Notes under the pieces: generated by a model
What the model saw: the letters and a program-made list of their open reading frames with translations, nothing else
Database searches by the model: none
What the model was told of the DNA's origin: nothing
DNA from: CAWCDJ01 sp963796485
Lineage (GTDB): Bacteria; Acidobacteriota; Terriglobia; Bryobacterales; Bryobacteraceae
Assembly: GCA_963796485.1 (NCBI GenBank)
Contig: CAWCLV010000012.1
Coordinates: 1-64,000, forward strand
Direction: 5' to 3'
Length of the DNA: 64,000 nt
Translations under genes and position numbers: made by a program
Part shown: positions 51,852 to 60,966 of the stretch, in pieces
Layout: each line of letters begins with the position of its first letter
Position numbering within the stretch: position 1 is the stretch's first letter

Positions 51852-54221
51852 ATGCACAACCAGCCCGAGACCGCCGGCCCCGGCAAGCCGGAAGCCCTTC
51901 GCGAAAGTCTTCAGGATTTTGCACTGCTGGCGCTGGACCAGGAGGGGACTATCGTTCAGTGGAGCAGCGGCGCAGAGAAGGTGTTTGGATATCGCGAATC
52001 GGAGATACTCGGCAAGCCATTTTCCGCATTGTTTCCTCCCGAAGACCAAGCCACGGGAGCCGCATCCGCCGAACTCGACCGCGCGGCGCGTGTGGGAATG
52101 TCCGAAGACGAACGCTGGCACCTGCGGAAGGATGGCACCCGAATCTGGGCAAGCGGGATTACGCGGGCGATTCGAGACGGGAATGGAGAACTAACGGGTT
52201 ACTCCAAGCTTGCCCGCGATATAACCACTCAGAAGCTCGCGCAATTACAGCGCGACGCCACTTTGGACCGCGAACACCGGGCGCGCCAGGAAGCAGAGCA
52301 GCGGTGGAAGACGCTTGAAGCGATTTCCGAAACAATTCCTGCCTATATCGCTCTCGTAAACCTTCCCGATCAGGTCTATGTCTTCGCCAACCGCTTGTAC
52401 CGCGAGGGCGTGAGCGGGCGGCAGGTGATTGGCAAGCGTTTCCGCGAGGCGCACCCGGAAATTGGGACCGACTTGTTCGAACTTTTCGATCGCGCAGCCG
52501 CAACGGGCGAGGCGTATGAGGCAACCGAGCGCGAAGTAAACGAACGATATTACAATTTCCTGTTCCGGCCAATGCGCAACGAAGGGGCGCCGCATGAAGC
52601 GGTTCTGATCTTCGCGGTGGATGTCACTGAACGCGTCGAAGCGCGCCGCGCCTCCGAGAATCTGACCTCCCGACTCCAGGCGGAGGGAGAGCGGCTCAAG
52701 GCCGAGATATCCGAACGGAAACGCGCCGAGGACATTGCCGAGCAGCGCGCAGATGTGGTGCGGGAACAGGCTGCCATGATTAACCTCGCGCGCGATGCAA
52801 TCCTCGCGGCGCGGATGGATGGCACCATCGAAATGTGGAATTGCGGAGCCCAGGACATGTACGGTTGGTCTGAGTCCGAAGTGCTCGGCAGGAACGTCCA
52901 CGAACTCCTTCAAACGGTGTTTCCGCAATCCGTCGAGCACGCCCTTAAGGAACTGGCCGCCAACGGGCACTGGAATGGCGAGCTGAAGCAGACGTGCCGG
53001 GATGGCCAGGTGATCGACCTTTCCAGCAACTGGGTGCTTTGGAAACGCGACGCCAAGTCCTACGGCTGGCTGGAGATCAATCGGGACATCACCCAAAACA
53101 AGCGCATGGAGGCGCACCTGCGGGATACGCAGAAAATGGAGAGCCTGGGTGTGCTTGCCGGCGGCATAGCACACGATTTCAATAACCTGCTCACCGGCAT
53201 TATGGGAAATGTCAGCCTGGCTTTGGACCTCTCGGGCTCCCAATCGGCTATTGGAGACTGCCTGAATAATGCGTTGCGGGCAAGCGAGCAGGCGGCATTT
53301 CTCACCAGGCAGATCCTGGCGTATGCAGGAAAGGGACAGTTCATCCTTCGGGAGACGGATCTCTCAGTGGTCGTCCGCGAAACCATGGCGCTGATCGGCA
53401 GTTCGATTCCGAGAAACGTCGCGGTCAAGCAGGAACTCGCCTCCGGTCTTCCCCCCGTCATAGCCGACGGGTCGCAACTCCAGCAGGTCGCGATGAACCT
53501 GATATTCAACGCGGCTGAGGCCATTGGCGAACGCCCCGGCAGAATCGTAGTTCGCACGCTCGGCCAGGAGTTTGCCGGTACCGAAAACTTCGATATAGGG
53601 CCGCCCGCTGCCGGCCTGTACGCTGTATTGGAGGTCGAGGACAACGGCCCCGGCCTCGGACCTTTGGTCCGTCGCAATATGTTCGATCCGTTTTACACGA
53701 CGAAGTTCACCGGCCGCGGATTGGGGCTGGCAGCGGTTTCGGGCATCGTGCGCTCGTTGAATGGAGGCGTGCAGGTGGAGAGTGCGGAAGGACATGGGAC
53801 CGTCTTCCGGGTGTGTTTCCCCGCAGACGCCCGTAGAGTCGGAACTCCGTCACCCCTGGGACTGATTCTGGTGGTGGACGACGAGGAAATCGTACGTCGC
53901 ACGGCCGGAAGCATGCTGAAGAACGGCGGGTATCGCGTCCTGATGGCGGAAGACGGCCGGCAGGCCCTGGAAGTGTTCCACCAAATGGAAGGTAAGATTG
54001 ACCTCGTGCTGCTGGATATGGCGATGCCGGTGATGGGCGGGGAGGAAACCTTTCGCGAGTTGAAACGGATCCGCCCCGATCTTCCCGTTCTGGTCTCCAG
54101 CGGGTTCGGTGAGGAGGAGGCGATTCGCCGGTTCGGCGGGCTGGGCGTTGCCGGTTTCATCCAAAAGCCCTACACCGTTCGCGCTCTCATCGATAAGGTC
54201 TCGGCGCTACTGAATCGTTGA
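51852..54221 (+). CDS. Hybrid sensor histidine kinase with three PAS domains and C-terminal receiver
   Basis: This 789-residue soluble protein (no membrane helix) has PAS 1 at about 20-130 (LLALDQEGTIVQWSSGAEKV, GYSKLARDITTQK), PAS 2 at about 150-270 (ending VLIFAVDVTERVEARR), a coiled linker, and PAS 3 at about 315-430 (ILAARMDGTIEMWNCGAQDM, EINRDITQNKRME). The HisKA box is GGIAHDFNNLLTGIMGN, followed by HATPase boxes (VAMNLIFNAAEAI, VEDNGPGLG, FTGRGLGLAAVSGI). The receiver starts ILVVDDEEIVRRTAG, with phospho-Asp in VLLDMAMPVMGG. It is a phosphorelay kinase with no adjacent output protein. The start lies 25 bp after a strong terminator hairpin. Confidence 0.95.
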   Translation: MHNQPETAGPGKPEALRESLQDFALLALDQEGTIVQWSSGAEKVFGYRESEILGKPFSALFPPEDQATGAASAELDRAARVGMSEDERWHLRKDGTRIWASGITRAIRDGNGELTGYSKLARDITTQKLAQLQRDATLDREHRARQEAEQRWKTLEAISETIPAYIALVNLPDQVYVFANRLYREGVSGRQVIGKRFREAHPEIGTDLFELFDRAAATGEAYEATEREVNERYYNFLFRPMRNEGAPHEAVLIFAVDVTERVEARRASENLTSRLQAEGERLKAEISERKRAEDIAEQRADVVREQAAMINLARDAILAARMDGTIEMWNCGAQDMYGWSESEVLGRNVHELLQTVFPQSVEHALKELAANGHWNGELKQTCRDGQVIDLSSNWVLWKRDAKSYGWLEINRDITQNKRMEAHLRDTQKMESLGVLAGGIAHDFNNLLTGIMGNVSLALDLSGSQSAIGDCLNNALRASEQAAFLTRQILAYAGKGQFILRETDLSVVVRETMALIGSSIPRNVAVKQELASGLPPVIADGSQLQQVAMNLIFNAAEAIGERPGRIVVRTLGQEFAGTENFDIGPPAAGLYAVLEVEDNGPGLGPLVRRNMFDPFYTTKFTGRGLGLAAVSGIVRSLNGGVQVESAEGHGTVFRVCFPADARRVGTPSPLGLILVVDDEEIVRRTAGSMLKNGGYRVLMAEDGRQALEVFHQMEGKIDLVLLDMAMPVMGGEETFRELKRIRPDLPVLVSSGFGEEEAIRRFGGLGVAGFIQKPYTVRALIDKVSALLNR

Positions 54222-54300
54222 CCGGCCGAAACCATCCTCATCGGCAGGCAAACAGTGCAACACCCTTCCCTCCGTTGCATCGTTCCTTCAGAGAGGTTTT

Positions 54301-54810
54301 ATGGCGTGGACGGACCTGATCAGTGAGATTGCCGGCAAGTATTCCGGTGAAACCGGTGGCGCATCGCCTTCCCCCGCGAACCCACACGAAGATTTCAATA
54401 AGGTGGCGCAGTCGGCGCCCCAGAACGTCACCGCGGGCGCACTGGCGCACGTATTCCGGTCAGACCAGACCCCGGGTTTTCCCCAGATGGTCTCCAGCTT
54501 GTTTCACGAGTCGAACCCCGAACAGCGCGCAGGCCTGCTGAACCGGCTCCTTTCGGCGATCCCTTCCGCCACGCTCGCGGGGATCCCGGGTCTCGCTGAT
54601 TTGGCCCGCGGCGGGCAGAACGTCACGCCGGACCAGGCCCGCCAGGTGTCCCCGGAACAGGTGAAGACGGCCGCGGAACACGCGCAGCGGAACAACCCTT
54701 CGATCGTCGATGAAGTCAGCGGGTTTTACGCGAAACATCCGGGCGTGGTCAAAGCACTCGGCGCCGCCGTCGTCACGATGGCCCTGCGGCATGTTTCCCG
54801 CCGCTTGTGA
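54301..54810 (+). CDS. Conserved hypothetical protein
   Basis: This 169-residue soluble-looking protein begins MAWTDLISEIAGKYSGETGG, has a Pro/Ser-rich linker, then FPQMVSSLFHESNPEQRAGL followed by LNRLLSAIP, and ends in a short hydrophobic stretch VKALGAAVVTMALRHVSRRL. I recall similar sequences as uncharacterised proteins in proteobacteria and acidobacteria, loosely like DUF937, but I cannot name a function. GAGAGG lies about 5 nt before the ATG. It is 79 bp after the kinase on the same strand and may be co-transcribed with it. Confidence 0.6.
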   Translation: MAWTDLISEIAGKYSGETGGASPSPANPHEDFNKVAQSAPQNVTAGALAHVFRSDQTPGFPQMVSSLFHESNPEQRAGLLNRLLSAIPSATLAGIPGLADLARGGQNVTPDQARQVSPEQVKTAAEHAQRNNPSIVDEVSGFYAKHPGVVKALGAAVVTMALRHVSRRL

Positions 54811-54845
54811 AACTGCTAACGGTCCGCTTTCGCTAATCTTGTGGG

Positions 54846-56237
54846 ATGCGTGACCTTTTGTGTTCGACTGCCCAGCGCGCGGCGCGGTACCTGGCGGAGA
54901 TTTCCGAGCGCCGCGTTGCTCCGTCCCAGCGGGCGATACAGGCACTCGAGGTTTTCGAAGAGGGCTTTCCCGAAGATCCATCTGAGCCGGAAGAGGTCAT
55001 CCGGATGCTCGATGAATCCGGCTCTCCGGCGACGATGGGCATGGCTGGGCCGCGCTTCTTCGGCTGGGTAATCGGCGGCGCCCTCCCTGCTGCCCTGGCG
55101 GCGCAGTGGCTGGCCTCTGCCTGGGACCAAAACGCGGGGCTTTTCATCGCGAGCCCTGTTGCCGCCCTGCTCGAGGAGGTGTCGCTGCGCTGGCTGCTGG
55201 ATGCGCTGAGCCTTCCCGAACGCTGCGCTGCGGCCTTCGTTACCGGGGCTACCATGGCCAATTTCACGGCGCTCGCCGCCGCGCGAGACACGGTACTGGC
55301 GCGGACTGGCTGGGATGTCGAGAGCGCCGGGCTGTTCGGCGCTCCGGAAATTCAGGTGGTCGTGGGAGAAGAAGCGCACCCGTCGCTGATGAAATCGCTG
55401 GGCATGCTCGGAATGGGGCGGAATCGCGTGCTCCGGGTCCCGGCGGATTCCCAGGGCCGAATGCGCGCCGATCTCCTGCCGGACCTCCGGCCGCCGGTGA
55501 TCGTGTGTCTGCAGGCCGGGAACGTCAACACGGGCGCGTTCGATCCCGCCGCTGATATCATTCCGCGCGTGCGGGAAACGGGGGTGGCTTGGGTCCACGT
55601 GGACGGCGCGTTCGGATTATGGGCGGGCGCCAGTCCGGCCCGCCGCCATCTGGTCGCGGCCTTCGCCGGCGCGGACTCCTGGGCAACCGACGCGCACAAA
55701 TGGCTGAATGTGCCGTACGACAGCGGTATCGCTTTCGTCCGCTCCGAGGAGAATCTGCGGGCGGCAATGGGCATCTCCGCTGCCTACCTGCAGCAAGGCC
55801 AACGCCGCGAACCTTCGCAGTACGTGCCCGAGCTATCGCGGCGTGCCCGCGGCGTAGAGATCTGGGCGGCACTCAAAAACCTGGGCCGCAGCGGTCTCGC
55901 GGAGCTCGTCGAGAACTGCTGCCGGTGCGCTAAACGCTTCGCCGGTGGCCTGGCAGCGATGGGGTTCGAGGTCCTCAACGAGGTCGTTTTGAACCAGGTG
56001 CTGGTTTCTTTCGGGTCGCCGGAACTGACGGAACGCGTCATCGCCGAAATTCAGGAAGAGGGCACATGCTGGTTCGGCGGCACCGTCTGGCAGCAGCGGC
56101 ATGCAATGCGAATCAGCGTTTCGTCCTGGGCCACCACGGAGGCCGATGTAGACCGCAGCCTGGAAGCGATTTCGCGGGCGGTGAGAGCGGCGGGCGGTGC
56201 ATTCCCGGCCGCTACGCGGAAGCCTAAAACGGATTGA
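54846..56237 (+). CDS. PLP-dependent (group II) amino-acid decarboxylase-like enzyme
   Basis: This 463-residue fold-type I PLP enzyme of the aromatic-amino-acid/glutamate decarboxylase group has GATMANFTALAAARDTVLAR, QVVVGEEAHPSLMKSLGMLG, CLQAGNVNTGAFDPAADI, HVDGAFGLWA (Asp pairing with PLP nitrogen) and the Schiff-base lysine in SWATDAHKWLNVPYDSG. C-terminal WQQRHAMRISVSSWATTEAD is typical of the family. It probably decarboxylates an L-amino acid; the substrate is not assignable. The last 14 bp overlap the convergent membrane-protein gene. Confidence 0.9.
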   Translation: MRDLLCSTAQRAARYLAEISERRVAPSQRAIQALEVFEEGFPEDPSEPEEVIRMLDESGSPATMGMAGPRFFGWVIGGALPAALAAQWLASAWDQNAGLFIASPVAALLEEVSLRWLLDALSLPERCAAAFVTGATMANFTALAAARDTVLARTGWDVESAGLFGAPEIQVVVGEEAHPSLMKSLGMLGMGRNRVLRVPADSQGRMRADLLPDLRPPVIVCLQAGNVNTGAFDPAADIIPRVRETGVAWVHVDGAFGLWAGASPARRHLVAAFAGADSWATDAHKWLNVPYDSGIAFVRSEENLRAAMGISAAYLQQGQRREPSQYVPELSRRARGVEIWAALKNLGRSGLAELVENCCRCAKRFAGGLAAMGFEVLNEVVLNQVLVSFGSPELTERVIAEIQEEGTCWFGGTVWQQRHAMRISVSSWATTEADVDRSLEAISRAVRAAGGAFPAATRKPKTD

Positions 56238-57666
56238 TCCCTGATTCCCGAAGCTTTTTCGCGGCAGCGGGCCATCCGCCGGTGGCTGCGGCGGCAACGA
56301 ACGAGTACGGTTCCCAGACGAACCCTCCATCCGCGGTCCGAATCACGGGATTGTCCGCCAAACTCCAGAGGCGCGCCGGAGCGGCATCCACGGAGACGGG
56401 CGAACGATCCCATCGACCCTTGGGATAACAATAGACGCCGAGCGCCTGTATGAGAACGCAATAGATCGCCGCGCCGGCAAACAGCCCCTTCGCACCCCTG
56501 GATCGGATTGCGGGCAGACCAATTGCCACGAGAGTCATGACCGGCACGAGAGTCTCGGTGAGCAGTCGTGGACCCCAGCAATACCCGCCCCACCAGACTG
56601 GCCACATGGAGATCAGCCCGATGTGGAGTACCGGGAAGACGCCGGCCGCAATCACGACCAGCCGATGTCGTTCGCGTACCGCGCGAGCCCGGGGTGCAAA
56701 GGCGGCGAGCGCGAAAATCGCGATGGGAGTGTAGACGAGAAGCCCGCGCCCCGGACTTAGCAATACGCCGAGGAGTCCATCAAAGAATCGCCCGTCGAGT
56801 TTCGCCGGATATCCGCCGGCGAGGCTATGGAACACGAAGAGATTGTAGGCGGCGATCAGAAATATGGCGAGCGCCGGTGGCACAAACACACGAAGGTAAT
56901 GGGCCAGGGACGCTCTGTGCACCCGTAGGACTACAGCAAGCGTAGGGATTAGGACAAGGTTCGTAGGGCGAACCGCGATAGCAATCCCGGCGAAAAGTCC
57001 GGCGAACCAATACCAGCGTGATTCAGACTCGGACGCGTTCCACCGGTCAATCGCATACAGGCACCCGATGATCGCAAGCTGACCGTAGGTATGCTGCCAC
57101 AGGGCTTGGCTTGCCGTAGACCAGTTGCCCGTTCCGAGCGCAAACAGCAGCGTAAGCATCCAGGCTGCGCGTTCCGATGTCAACCGTCGCAGCAATAGCA
57201 GCAGGGCAATAGCCGCGGCCGATGCAAGCGCAACCGCCACCACCTTTTCGGCGATTCGCGCAACTGCAATTATGGTGCCGGGAGATTGGCGTTCGAGCCA
57301 CGGCACGAATGCGACTGGAAGATACAGGCAGGTCGTTAAAACGGGCCCGGCAATCGGGTATGCGCTGAACCAGTGCGCGCCAGTCTTGTGCAATACCGCC
57401 GGCGCGTACCAGACATGCTCATTGAGGTACGGCGCAAAAAGGTCGAGAGTGATCGAGCCGTCGAGGAGTATAGAGAACGGAATCAGTGACGCCGGCAGGG
57501 AATCGCCAGAGGGGATGGGCCGGAGATTGGAATGGTAGACGACCGAGAGGAGCACGAAGAGAAGAACGTACCCTGTCCAACGCGCAGGACGAGGTGCGAT
57601 CGCCTGCTTCTCTTTCGCCACCCGCGATGTCGGCTCCTCCATGCTGCGCCTCGTTTGAAGCTTCAT
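56224..57666 (-). CDS. Multi-spanning membrane protein, glycosyltransferase-39/DUF2029-like
   Basis: The protein has 480 residues with about 10-12 predicted transmembrane segments; the first is YVLLFVLLSVVYHSNLRPIP at about 33-52. After TM1 comes SGDSLPASLIPFSILLDGSI, a luminal-type loop with an Asp at the position used as base by GT-C glycosyltransferases, and later PIAIFALAAFAPRARA and WPVWWGGYCWGPRLLTETLV, typical of these folds. It probably transfers a sugar from a lipid carrier outside the membrane. No partner gene is adjacent. It is divergent from the thioesterase gene with 49 bp between. Confidence 0.7.
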   Translation of the reverse strand: MKLQTRRSMEEPTSRVAKEKQAIAPRPARWTGYVLLFVLLSVVYHSNLRPIPSGDSLPASLIPFSILLDGSITLDLFAPYLNEHVWYAPAVLHKTGAHWFSAYPIAGPVLTTCLYLPVAFVPWLERQSPGTIIAVARIAEKVVAVALASAAAIALLLLLRRLTSERAAWMLTLLFALGTGNWSTASQALWQHTYGQLAIIGCLYAIDRWNASESESRWYWFAGLFAGIAIAVRPTNLVLIPTLAVVLRVHRASLAHYLRVFVPPALAIFLIAAYNLFVFHSLAGGYPAKLDGRFFDGLLGVLLSPGRGLLVYTPIAIFALAAFAPRARAVRERHRLVVIAAGVFPVLHIGLISMWPVWWGGYCWGPRLLTETLVPVMTLVAIGLPAIRSRGAKGLFAGAAIYCVLIQALGVYCYPKGRWDRSPVSVDAAPARLWSLADNPVIRTADGGFVWEPYSFVAAAATGGWPAAAKKLRESGINPF

Positions 57667-57715
57667 GATACTTCAGCGCCGGCGACCGGATCCTCCGACA
57701 CCGTAATATGGAGAG

Positions 57716-58180
57716 ATGGGAGACATTCAGGACGAAACATGTTTCGAGGAAACCTCGCTACTCGCGGGGTTCCCGGTTGTGACCGGGATATCCGTATTGT
57801 GGGGAGACGAGGATTCTTTCGCGCACGTCAACAACGTAGCGTACCTGCGCTGGTGCGAATCGGCGCGAGTGGACTATCTGAAGCGCATCGATCTGTTTCC
57901 GGAGCTGCCGCCCCGGGGCATTGGCCCTATCATCGCCAGCGTGACCTGCCACTACCGGCGGCCGCTGACTTATCCCGATACCGTCCTGGTCGGGACGCGC
58001 GTCACCGCCATTAAGAATTCGAGCTTCCGGATGGAGCAACGGATCGTCAGCCAAACGGCGGGCATCATCGCCGCGGATGCCGAAGCCACCATGGTGACCG
58101 TGGACTATTCGACCGGAAAGCCGGTACCCGTGCCGGAGCACATCCGGGCGGCGATCGCGCGCCTGGAACAGTGGCGCTGA
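57716..58180 (+). CDS. Hotdog-fold acyl-CoA thioesterase (4HBT type)
   Basis: The protein has 154 residues. The 4-hydroxybenzoyl-CoA-thioesterase signature is seen in ISVLWGDEDSFAHVNNVAYL then RWCESARVDYL, with Asp and His-Val-Asn-Asn at the active site. RPLTYPDTVLVGTRVTAIKN and VDYSTGKPVPVPEHIRAAIA complete the hotdog. It hydrolyses acyl-CoA thioesters in the cytoplasm; chain preference is unknown. It is a single gene, with GGAGAG 6 nt before ATG. Confidence 0.9.
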   Translation: MGDIQDETCFEETSLLAGFPVVTGISVLWGDEDSFAHVNNVAYLRWCESARVDYLKRIDLFPELPPRGIGPIIASVTCHYRRPLTYPDTVLVGTRVTAIKNSSFRMEQRIVSQTAGIIAADAEATMVTVDYSTGKPVPVPEHIRAAIARLEQWR

Positions 58181-58193
58181 GCCGGCGGCGGGA

Positions 58194-58895
58194 CTAGCCC
58201 ATCTTCTCTTTCCAGCCCCAGCGCAGCAGAAGGAAGTTCGCGGGATAAGAAGTGAAGAAGCCGATCACCATCCCTATCTGCATCATGAACCAGAACGGCG
58301 CTTGATCGGGCCGCAGGTGCGGAGCCGGAAAAATCACGTAATAGGTGAGGGCCATCCAGGCGAACAGGCCGATCTGGAAGGCGGCGATCGAGAAGGTGTC
58401 CGCGCGGATTGCCGCCAGCACCCCCTTGGCCGGCGGCAATCCGCGCATCGGAACGATCGTGAAGTATTGAAAGATCACCCCGAAGAACCATGCCAGCAGG
58501 AAGTCCAATACCAGCCGCGCCGGGAACACTCCACCGGCGAAGGAAAGTGCGAACGCACCGACGATCGATTCGGCCGCAATGTCCCCAAGGGTACAGCCGG
58601 CGCCGCAGTGCGTGACGGAAACCGCAATTTGCGATCGGGTAAGTTCTTCCGCTTGCCGGCCTTCCCCGCCCTGCGGCCTCTGCTGGCGCTCTTTCGTCAT
58701 CTTCCGGCCTATCGTGAAGTAAGCCCAGGCGGCGGGCACACTCCAGTACAGAGCGGTGATGGGCCATACCAGGTTCATGACGAACATTTTCTGCGGCTTC
58801 TTGAACTCGTGTCCGAGAATTACCAAAGCCGTGAGAAAACTCAGCCCCAAAGAAAACCAGGAAAGAGCATCCAGCCAATCGGGATAGGGGTTCAT
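58194..58895 (-). CDS. DUF4396 membrane protein
   Basis: The protein has 233 residues and about six transmembrane segments (LSFLTALVILGHEFK, MFVMNLVWPITALYWSVPAA, LVLDFLLAWFFGVIFQYFTI, MALTYYVIFP, FWFMMQIGMVIGFFTSYPAN). The hallmark VTHCGAGCTLGDI with two Cys and a His in the central loop matches DUF4396, found in proteins sometimes annotated as copper-related. Function is unproven; metal binding at the HCxxGC-type motif is plausible. It is convergent with the thioesterase gene (13 bp gap). Confidence 0.85.
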   Translation of the reverse strand: MNPYPDWLDALSWFSLGLSFLTALVILGHEFKKPQKMFVMNLVWPITALYWSVPAAWAYFTIGRKMTKERQQRPQGGEGRQAEELTRSQIAVSVTHCGAGCTLGDIAAESIVGAFALSFAGGVFPARLVLDFLLAWFFGVIFQYFTIVPMRGLPPAKGVLAAIRADTFSIAAFQIGLFAWMALTYYVIFPAPHLRPDQAPFWFMMQIGMVIGFFTSYPANFLLLRWGWKEKMG

Positions 58896-58931
58896 CGCTC
58901 CTGTTTTTCAGGGCACGCCGCGGACCAGAGT

Positions 58932-59456
58932 CTATTTCTTCGGCTGCGAATGCAGAAGTTCCAACGTGACGCCCAGCGCTTTGCCGCTATCCACGTAGGT
59001 GTAGGTGCCGGAGCCGTCGTCGTAGCTGCCCTCGTGCAGGACGGGGACGCCGGAATCGGCAAAAGCTTTCACCGTCTTATCGCGATCGGCCACCTGGAAT
59101 GCGATGTGCTGTACACCTTCGCCTTTCGAATCCAGAAACTGCTTCCAACTGGTATCGCCCCCCACGGGTTGAATGAGTTCGAGCGTCACCTGCCCGAGTT
59201 TGATGAATGCGAGTTTCGCCTGTCCGTTGGATGGACGGCCGCGGAACATCACATGGACTTCCTCGCCGGGCTTGGTAATCCGGATCTGCGGCGGCTCCAG
59301 GCCGAGGACGGCGGCCCAACGTTTGCTGGTGGCGTCGATGTCGCGGCAGACAATCGCTACCTGGGTGACGACCTTCATTCCGGGGTCGTGATACGCGGGA
59401 CTCTGCGCCGGCGCGAAAGCAGGCAGAAGCACGAAGACGAAAGCCAGTTTCTTCAT
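58932..59456 (-). CDS. Exported VOC-family (glyoxalase-fold) protein
   Basis: The protein has 174 residues. A signal peptide (KKLAFVFVLLPAFAPAQS) is followed by a single VOC domain: VVTQVAIVCRDIDATSKRWA at the first metal-ligand strand, LGQVTLELIQPVGG and VQHIAFQVADRDKTVKAFAD. Potential metal ligands are Gln, Glu and His in these strands. Enzyme activity (isomerase, dioxygenase or epimerase) cannot be told. It is on the same strand as the downstream DUF4396 gene, 36 bp apart. Confidence 0.85.
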   Translation of the reverse strand: MKKLAFVFVLLPAFAPAQSPAYHDPGMKVVTQVAIVCRDIDATSKRWAAVLGLEPPQIRITKPGEEVHVMFRGRPSNGQAKLAFIKLGQVTLELIQPVGGDTSWKQFLDSKGEGVQHIAFQVADRDKTVKAFADSGVPVLHEGSYDDGSGTYTYVDSGKALGVTLELLHSQPKK

Positions 59457-59504
59457 GCCGCCATCTTCTCCGGTGGCGGCGCCGGTTGCAAGCGACTCGC
59501 TGGT

Positions 59505-60875
59505 CTACACGAACTTCCAACCCTTGCGAAACTTCGGCTTCAGCAGTTCGTTGGCATGCTCGTTATTGGTGAACCGCATCTTCTGGGCGTCCCAGAGCAG
59601 TTTGCCTTCGATCTGCATGGCAATCACGCCCAGCAGCATCCACTGCACGAACGGTCCGGAAATGCTGAAGTTGGAACACGCGGGGACGCCTCCCTTGGCG
59701 GCGCGGATCCAATCGCGATAATGGGCCTGAACCCACTCGTCGGGCGTGCCGGGGCACCGCGGAAGAACCTGCGGAGGCATCTTGTAGCCCTTCATGCGTT
59801 CGGCGGGAACCAACCGGGTGCGCTCGCCGTAGCAGCCGGTGGTAAGCATGCCCTTGTCGCCGACGAAGAGGCTTCCGTTCAGGTCTTGATCGCCCAGCAG
59901 TTCCCCCGCGGGAACGCCCGCAACCTTGGGCTGCTCCGTCACGCGGTCGTACCAGAAGAGCTTCAGCGGCGGGAAGGCGCCCCGCTGCGGGAAGTCGAAG
60001 CGGATGGCGGTGCGGTAGGCGAAAGTGTACTTGGCCTTGCCCTCCATCTTGATGCACTCCACGCCGGCCGGCTCAGAGAGCCGCATTGCCATGTTCGGAG
60101 TGCCCAGGATGTGGCAGGCCATATCGCCGATCGCGCCGCAGCCGAATTCGGGAAACGCGCGCCAGTTGTGCGGAGCGTATGCCGGACTGTACGGCCGCAT
60201 TTCCACGTCGCCCAGCCAGGCGTCCCAATCGAGCGTTTCCGGCACCGGCGCTTCCTTGGGAACCACCTCCGGCCCCTGCGGCCAGTAGGGATCGGGGCGG
60301 TTGGTCCAGGCGTGGACCTCGGTGACATTGCCGATATCGCCGTTCCAGACGATCTCGCACGCTTCCCGCGCGCCCACCTGCGAATACCCCTGGTTCCCCA
60401 TCTGCGTCGCGACGCCGTATTTCTCCGCGGCGGCCGTCAACTGCTGCGCTTCCCAAACCGTGCGCGTGAGCGGCTTCTGACAGTAGACGTGCTTGCCGCG
60501 GGCCATGGACCACATCGCGGCAGTCGCATGCATGTGGTCCGGGCAGGAAACCAGAACGGCGTCGATGTTCTTCAACTCGGCGTCGAACATGCGGCGGAAA
60601 TCCTTGTACTTCGGGACCTTGGGATATGCCGCGAATGTCTTCGCCGCGCGCTTCTCGTCCGGGTCCGCCATGGCCACGATATTCTCCGCGGAACAGCCCG
60701 CGATATCGCTCTCGCCTTTGCCGCCGGCGCCGATTGCGGCGATGTTCAGCTTCTCATTGGGCGATTTGAACCCTAACCGCTGCAGCGAAGCGGTGCTGCC
60801 GAAGCCCCCGGGAGGAACCGCTCCCGCCAGCAGCGTACCGAAAAAGAAGTGCCGTCTTGAAACCGTGTGCGTCAT
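59505..60875 (-). CDS. Gfo/Idh/MocA-family oxidoreductase, Tat-exported
   Basis: The protein has 456 residues. The leader VSRRHFFFGTLLAGAVPPGG is Tat-type, then LNIAAIGAGGKGESDIAGCS, IVAMADPDEKRAAKTFAAYP, VLVSCPDHMHATAAMW and the catalytic motif VYCQKPLTRTVWEA, where QKP replaces EKP. C-terminal IAMQIEGKLLWDAQKMRFTN and LKPKFRKGWKFV are typical of the bacteroidete/acidobacterial subgroup. It is probably a periplasmic sugar oxidoreductase. It is one of four members in this window and the most divergent. Confidence 0.9.
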   Translation of the reverse strand: MTHTVSRRHFFFGTLLAGAVPPGGFGSTASLQRLGFKSPNEKLNIAAIGAGGKGESDIAGCSAENIVAMADPDEKRAAKTFAAYPKVPKYKDFRRMFDAELKNIDAVLVSCPDHMHATAAMWSMARGKHVYCQKPLTRTVWEAQQLTAAAEKYGVATQMGNQGYSQVGAREACEIVWNGDIGNVTEVHAWTNRPDPYWPQGPEVVPKEAPVPETLDWDAWLGDVEMRPYSPAYAPHNWRAFPEFGCGAIGDMACHILGTPNMAMRLSEPAGVECIKMEGKAKYTFAYRTAIRFDFPQRGAFPPLKLFWYDRVTEQPKVAGVPAGELLGDQDLNGSLFVGDKGMLTTGCYGERTRLVPAERMKGYKMPPQVLPRCPGTPDEWVQAHYRDWIRAAKGGVPACSNFSISGPFVQWMLLGVIAMQIEGKLLWDAQKMRFTNNEHANELLKPKFRKGWKFV

Positions 60876-60966
60876 CGAAATGACCTCTTTACCCTGGGTA
60901 CGATCTTAATTCATCGCTCATCCATTCGGAATCCGGCTATAGAATTGAACAGGAACGGAGGGCAGG

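Noticed and set aside
58302..60776. 824-codon open frame on the plus strand
   Set aside because: It runs across three minus-strand genes with clear domains and has no family motif.
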